The notes beneath the pieces were generated by a model that had not been told where the DNA came from, searched no databases, and saw only the letters and a list, made by a program, of their open reading frames with translations. Below, in pieces: positions 1 to 2,552 of a stretch of DNA of 5,234 bases; the first letter of the stretch is position 1; the number at the start of each line of letters is the position of its first letter. The position numbers were made by a program, and so were the translations under genes. This DNA comes from Syntrophomonadaceae bacterium. Lineage in GTDB: Bacteria; Bacillota; Dethiobacteria; DTU022. The DNA lies in NCBI GenBank assembly GCA_003564055.1, contig PWSG01000071.1, positions 1 to 5,234 on the forward strand. Reading direction: 5' to 3'.

Positions 1-199
1 GGTTATTATAGTGATTATCTGGCTCCGGATACTGCAGGTCACCTGCAAAGGTAAGCTGTTCTAAGTGCAGCTCGTTTTCCGGAATAAATTTAAGCAAGAC
101 CTTGCCGGGCGGCGGGTCGTGATTTCTCGTTTCCCATAGATCAAGGTGCAGCAGAATCTTTTTTATCACGTCAACATCATCGATTAATATTCCAATCAA
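1..199 (-). pseudogene. C-terminal remnant of an IS91-like transposase (runs off left edge)
   Basis: Read on the minus strand, the frame from 199 down to 2 is open for 66 codons with no stop, and it continues beyond the window. It begins with IDDVDVIKKILLHLDLW, followed by a PPP-containing linker and an acidic, aromatic tail (DLQYPEPDNHY). From memory this is the layout of the extreme C-terminus of IS91-like putative transposases: an ED/DD-x-VI-x-KIL-x-HLGLW helix, then prolines, then a Y-P-D-P-x-Y type tail. The zinc-binding and tyrosine-nuclease parts that should precede it are absent. A TAA at 200-202 closes the frame upstream, and there is no start codon with a ribosome binding site. I therefore call it a 5'-truncated fragment, not a working gene. 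The family assignment rests on a short tail and is moderate; the reading frame is certain. Confidence 0.5.
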
Positions 200-308
200 T
201 TAAATCCTTGTGAATAAATAATGGTGTGCCATCCAGGTCAACTGACAAATAAGTCTCTTTATTTGGGGGTGTTCCTGCATGCACGGCAGGAATTCTCATG
301 CGGCCTGC
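177..308 (-). pseudogene. Open frame continuing past the lipoprotein stop (possible severed 3' part)
   Basis: After the TGA at 309-311 that ends the small lipoprotein, the same frame stays open for 43 codons to a TGA at 177-179. The codons read AGR, then MRIPAVHAGTPPNKETYL, then SVDLDGTPLFIHKDLIDWNINR. The composition looks like a genuine protein, with mixed charge and spaced aromatics. An internal ATG at 297-299 has no convincing ribosome binding site, so an independent 40-residue gene is unlikely. The simplest reading is that TGA is a nonsense mutation, or that this is foreign sequence joined to the lipoprotein gene. The frame ends within the first codons of the transposase remnant, so that junction probably supplied the present stop. 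I recognise no family. Confidence 0.35.
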
Positions 309-500
309 TCATGAATAGCTCAGTGTATAGCTAAGGGTGTGTGCTTCACTGTCAGCTGTTAGCGCCTCCATGGCCTCAGCAGTGATCCGAATACCGGGGG
401 CTTCATTTAGATAGATGTCTTCAGCTTTTCTTTCTGAACAGCCGGAGAGGAAAGCGATCATGAGCAAGCAGAGAATAATAATCATCTGGGCTTTCTGCAA
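309..500 (-). CDS. Small secreted lipoprotein, probably truncated
   Basis: A 63-residue protein starting at a TTG codon. Residues 1-17 are a short polar start (MQKAQ) followed by a hydrophobic run. Residues 18-21 are LSGC, a good lipobox, so signal peptidase II should cleave before Cys21 and the mature protein would be lipid-anchored on the outer face of the membrane. The mature part is only 43 residues. It is acidic and ends in a repetitive LSYTLSYS. The stretch GIRITAEAMEALTADSEAHT followed by alternating hydrophobic residues resembles the first strands of an Ig-like beta-sandwich seen in Firmicute lipoproteins, but this is tentative. The TTG start is supported by AAGGAG ten bases upstream and by an extended -10 promoter. 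The protein is short for a folded domain and the frame continues after the stop, so the gene is probably a truncated version of a longer one. Confidence 0.6.
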   Translation of the reverse strand: MQKAQMIIILCLLMIAFLSGCSERKAEDIYLNEAPGIRITAEAMEALTADSEAHTLSYTLSYS

Positions 501-510
501 CGGTATACAT

Positions 511-516
511 CTCCTT
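511..516 (-). promoter_or_regulatory. Ribosome binding site deciding a TTG start
   Basis: AAGGAG on the minus strand lies 10 bases before the TTG at 498-500. An ATG immediately after the AAGGAG is too close to be used and lies in another frame. The next in-frame ATG (codon 6) would shorten the n-region of the signal peptide and stand too far from the site. TTG is therefore the best start. Confidence 0.6.
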
Positions 517-547
517 ACTTGGAATCGGAATCATTCATGCTTCATTT

Positions 548-556
548 ATTATATCA
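548..556 (-). promoter_or_regulatory. Extended -10 promoter for the lipoprotein gene
   Basis: The minus strand reads TGATATAAT, a perfect TATAAT preceded by TG one base away (the TGn extended -10 form). No good -35 hexamer lies 16-18 bases upstream, which extended -10 promoters can tolerate. A transcript would start near 541 and have a leader of about 40 bases before the TTG at 500. Confidence 0.5.
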
Positions 557-620
557 CTACAAAAGCCCGCTGTGTTAGTAAGGCGAAAGGGTTACACGGA
601 AAGCATAAACGATTGTTATA

Positions 621-640
621 AACGAACCTGTCCCCTGACA
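621..640. repeat. REP-like / RAYT-associated half element
   Basis: AACGAACCTGTCCCCTGACA (minus strand TGTCAGGGGACAGGTTCGTT) resembles the GTGTCAGGGGACGGTTC-type sequences often scattered between genes in Clostridia, which are associated with IS200-like REP-associated tyrosine transposases. Only one arm is visible and no second copy was found in this window. The identification is from memory of such repeats. Confidence 0.3.
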
Positions 641-644
641 TAAG

Positions 645-680
645 TAACTACCCAGGCTGGCGATCAAGCCTGGGTAGTTA
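645..680 (-). terminator. Perfect 14-bp hairpin, probable transcription terminator of the decarboxylase gene
   Basis: TAACTACCCAGGCT (645-658) and AGCCTGGGTAGTTA (667-680) are exact reverse complements separated by an 8-base loop (GGCGATCA). The hairpin begins about 25 bases after the TAG of the decarboxylase gene (706-708), the usual place for a terminator or a 3'-end-stabilising stem. No T-run follows it on the minus strand (the next bases are CTTATGTC). On the plus strand a six-T run lies 15 bases beyond the stem, at 695-700. It is therefore not a textbook intrinsic terminator in either direction, although the stem itself is unmistakable. Confidence 0.55.
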
Positions 681-705
681 TAAAATGACTAATGTTTTTT
701 AATTC

Positions 706-2199
706 CTATAGCCCTTTACGGAAAATCTCAATAACGACGTAATTAACGAGCAGTTCCATGATCTCCGGTGGTATGGAATCAAAGAGTTCGTTTAGCATAG
801 CCATTTCCTGGGGTAATTCTTCTTCCATTCCGAAGGCTTTCAACAATTCGGGACCGTAAAGTTCGAGGTTTTCTTCCACCTTGCCCATGATCTGCCTGAT
901 TGCTTCGTAATCCATCTCACCGGCGGTCATGCCCATGATCATGCCGAAGCCCCTGGCCATACCTTCGATTTCCGAGGGCGGTATTTTTTCTACTTCAGCT
1001 TTTGTCTCTTCGAGATCTTTCAGAAACTGTCCGGCCAGCTGGTCATGGATGGGAGTGACAGTCAGGTGGATGCTGCGGGGAATATTCAAATGGGCAATGC
1101 CCCTTTGCGGGTTTACATGCCACCCTTTCTTCAACAAGGCATCACTTAAGGTAAACAGGTTAACTTCTTCTGAGCTGAAAGCGACAATCGGTGACCGTGG
1201 CCGCCCCATTATGTTGAAACCCATCTTGTTTAAACCATCTGTAATCATATTCCTGGCATTAAGAAGCCGGCGGGCCAGCTCCAGGTAGCCTTCTTCCCCG
1301 AGATGGTGAAGAGAGGCCCAGGTTGCAGCTATTGGCCCGGCTGACCTGGTGGACAAAACACCGGGGTTAACGATCGGGTATCCCGGCCAGCGCAGGTTAG
1401 CATACTGCGAAAGCATTTTGCTGAAGCCTTTCCGGAATAGAATAATTGAAGCACCGATGCTTGTATAGGCAAATTTGTGCGGGTCCATTGAAATGGATGA
1501 AACGCCGGGGATAGTAAAGTCAAAAACAGGAATCGGTTCTCCCAGCTGTCTTAAAAGGGGCAGGATAAACCCGCCGACGCAGGCATCAACATGAAGCCAG
1601 ATATCATTTTCTTCCGCTATTTTAGCAAACTCTTCGATAGGATCCAGGGTGCCAAAGGGCCAGTTGGGCACGGAACCAACAATCATTGCCGTGTTTTCCG
1701 TAATAGCCGCCCGGATTGCCTCCGGATCCCCTTCCAGGGTCTCTTCATTTATGGGCACCCTGATCAGGTTCAGACCCATATACTCGGCTGCCTTATCATA
1801 ACAGGGATGTCCTGTCACCGGCATTACTATTTCCGGTATTTGAAAACCCTTCTTGATGAAAAACTTGTCCCTGGCTGCTTTAACGGCCAGAAAAACACTT
1901 TCCGTGCCCCCAAAAGTAAAAGTGCCAACTGCTTCTTCATCGGCGTTCATCAGGGATTTAGCGATATCGATAACTTCTTTTTCCATCTTGACCGGCCCCC
2001 GAAACTCGGTAAAATCAAGGAAGTTTTTGTCCATGAACATGTTAAAAGCCTGATGTGATAGCTTCCTTTGATCTTCAGACCCTGACTCAAAGGCAATGGT
2101 AAACAACTTACCGCTGTGGGGATCGGCATCGAGTTTGGCATATTCCTCCAGCTTCTTAACAACCTCTTCTTTGGTATAAGGCTTTTCCGGTAAACCCAT
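706..2199 (-). CDS. PLP-dependent decarboxylase/lyase, sphingosine-1-phosphate lyase-like
   Basis: A complete protein of 497 residues counted from the ATG at 2197-2199, belonging to the fold-type I PLP enzymes of the group II decarboxylase/S1P-lyase branch. Visible features in order: a phosphate-binding GGTES loop (97-101); a His in VTGHPCYDKAA (His131) at the position that stacks on the PLP ring; VDACVGGF, whose Asp205 should bind the pyridine nitrogen; and SISMDPHKFAYTSIGAS, whose Lys242 should form the Schiff base. The segment EFRGPVKMEKEV and the later PSEIEGMARGFGMIMGM (408-424) match bacterial S1P lyases, which carry a G-M-A-x-x-Y-G-M motif near their end. Beyond that is an extra tail of about 50 residues (roughly 448-497), Met/Glu-rich and ending in a hydrophobic helix. 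The catalytic residues are all present, so the enzyme should be active, most likely cytosolic. The substrate (amino acid, phosphoethanolamine-type lipid, or other) cannot be read from the sequence. An in-frame GTG at 2206-2208 would add three residues, but it lies inside the ribosome binding site, so ATG is preferred. The gene appears to be transcribed alone. Confidence 0.9.
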   Translation of the reverse strand: MGLPEKPYTKEEVVKKLEEYAKLDADPHSGKLFTIAFESGSEDQRKLSHQAFNMFMDKNFLDFTEFRGPVKMEKEVIDIAKSLMNADEEAVGTFTFGGTESVFLAVKAARDKFFIKKGFQIPEIVMPVTGHPCYDKAAEYMGLNLIRVPINEETLEGDPEAIRAAITENTAMIVGSVPNWPFGTLDPIEEFAKIAEENDIWLHVDACVGGFILPLLRQLGEPIPVFDFTIPGVSSISMDPHKFAYTSIGASIILFRKGFSKMLSQYANLRWPGYPIVNPGVLSTRSAGPIAATWASLHHLGEEGYLELARRLLNARNMITDGLNKMGFNIMGRPRSPIVAFSSEEVNLFTLSDALLKKGWHVNPQRGIAHLNIPRSIHLTVTPIHDQLAGQFLKDLEETKAEVEKIPPSEIEGMARGFGMIMGMTAGEMDYEAIRQIMGKVEENLELYGPELLKAFGMEEELPQEMAMLNELFDSIPPEIMELLVNYVVIEIFRKGL

Positions 2200-2205
2200 T
2201 ACAGG

Positions 2206-2216
2206 CACCCCTTTCT
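2206..2216 (-). promoter_or_regulatory. Ribosome binding site of the decarboxylase gene
   Basis: The minus strand reads AGAAAGGGGTG, almost the full anti-SD complement AGAAAGGAGGTG with one base missing. It ends 6 bases before the ATG at 2197-2199. The alternative GTG start forms the last three bases of this site, which argues against that start. Confidence 0.65.
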
Positions 2217-2231
2217 ATTTGTTTAAGTTTA

Positions 2232-2245
2232 AAGCCATGCGGCTT
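2232..2245 (-). promoter_or_regulatory. Small leader hairpin before the decarboxylase ribosome binding site
   Basis: AAGCC (2232-2236) and GGCTT (2241-2245) pair around a 4-base loop. In the decarboxylase leader this 5-bp stem sits about 15 bases upstream of the Shine-Dalgarno sequence. It is short and may be chance, or it may affect mRNA stability. Confidence 0.25.
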
Positions 2246-2261
2246 ACTACTTCTATTTATT

Positions 2262-2288
2262 TTTGCCATTTAGCTCAAAGCTGGCAAA
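2262..2288. repeat. Inverted repeat TTTGCCA-N13-TGGCAAA
   Basis: TTTGCCA (2262-2268) and TGGCAAA (2282-2288) are exact reverse complements around 13 bases. The inner bases include TTT...AAA that can pair around AGCTC with a GC bulge. This could be an operator or a leader stem of the decarboxylase transcript. A second repeat with near-identical half-sites lies about 48 bp to the right. Confidence 0.4.
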
Positions 2289-2311
2289 TCAACCCTGTAA
2301 ATAGAGTTACA

Positions 2312-2334
2312 TTTGCAATCGATGCTTTTGCAAA
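2312..2334. repeat. Inverted repeat TTTGCAA-N9-TTGCAAA
   Basis: TTTGCAA (2312-2318) and TTGCAAA (2328-2334) are exact reverse complements around 9 bases. It lies next to the candidate leftward -10 hexamer (2336-2341), so a bound protein would cover the expected start of the decarboxylase transcript. Its half-sites differ by one base from those of the repeat at 2262-2288. Confidence 0.4.
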
Positions 2335-2335
2335 A

Positions 2336-2363
2336 ATAATATAAATTTTCTTTTTATGCTAAA
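2336..2363 (-). promoter_or_regulatory. Candidate promoter of the decarboxylase gene
   Basis: On the minus strand TTTAGC (2358-2363) and TATTAT (2336-2341; five of six to TATAAT) are 16 bases apart in an AT-rich stretch. Transcription would start near 2329 with a leader of about 130 bases. The -35 is weak, and another arrangement (TTGTGT, 18 bases, TATTAT) lies slightly upstream, so the exact site is uncertain. Confidence 0.35.
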
Positions 2364-2480
2364 CTAATAATATCATTTTTTTCTGCTATGACACAAGGCT
2401 TATCGCACAGTCTGCCGTCCCTTAACCTTAATAGTTCGCAATTCCCTGTCCTTAATAACTCCATTATAGACAAGACTACT

Positions 2481-2494
2481 GACATATATGTGTC
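2481..2494. promoter_or_regulatory. Near-palindrome upstream of recC
   Basis: GACATATATGTGTC is a 14-bp palindrome apart from one mismatched pair. It lies where the -35 region of the extended -10 promoter at 2512-2520 would be, so it is placed like a repressor operator. It does not match the Gram-positive LexA box (CGAAC-N4-GTTCG) well, so an SOS link is not supported. Confidence 0.3.
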
Positions 2495-2511
2495 TTTGAA
2501 AGGAATTAAGA

Positions 2512-2520
2512 TGTTATAAG
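2512..2520 (+). promoter_or_regulatory. Extended -10 promoter for recC
   Basis: TGTTATAAG contains a five-of-six match to TATAAT preceded by TGn. The -35 position 17 bases upstream (GTCTTT) is poor. Transcription would start near 2527, only about 26 bases before the GTG. An alternative, TTCCCT-17-TATAGA at 2442-2470, has a weak -35. Confidence 0.4.
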
Positions 2521-2536
2521 AGAAAGATAAATAAGT

Positions 2537-2545
2537 AAGGAGGGG
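2537..2545 (+). promoter_or_regulatory. Ribosome binding site of recC (GTG start)
   Basis: AAGGAGGGG ends 7 bases before the GTG at 2553-2555. This strong site fixes the GTG as the start. The resulting N-terminus places the conserved SNR at residues 7-9, the same positions as in E. coli RecC. Confidence 0.75.
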
Positions 2546-2552
2546 CAGCCCG

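Larger units (their letters stand above)
2200..2552. other. Divergent intergenic control region
   Basis: These 353 bases separate the leftward decarboxylase gene from the rightward recC gene and contain no credible reading frame. The centre (about 2330-2395) is strongly AT-rich. The region holds a leader hairpin, two inverted repeats with similar TTTGC half-sites, a candidate leftward promoter, a near-palindrome and an extended -10 rightward promoter, listed separately. I see no recognisable riboswitch, tRNA or small-RNA structure. Confidence 0.6.

Noticed and set aside
309..311. TGA read as selenocysteine in the lipoprotein
   Set aside because: No adjacent SECIS-like hairpin and no cysteine-type redox motif around the codon; truncation is simpler.
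415..621. Plus-strand open frame of 68 codons
   Set aside because: It is the reverse-strand shadow of the lipoprotein gene and its promoter, and has no ribosome binding site.
929..2058. Several open frames of 64-155 codons on both strands inside the decarboxylase gene
   Set aside because: They overlap a gene whose catalytic motifs are intact in one frame; their translations are low-quality and lack start signals.
2206..2208. GTG as start of the decarboxylase
   Set aside because: It forms part of the Shine-Dalgarno sequence AGAAAGGGGTG; the ATG three codons later has correct spacing.
2481..2494. LexA (SOS) box upstream of recC
   Set aside because: The sequence lacks the GAAC...GTTC arms of Gram-positive LexA sites.
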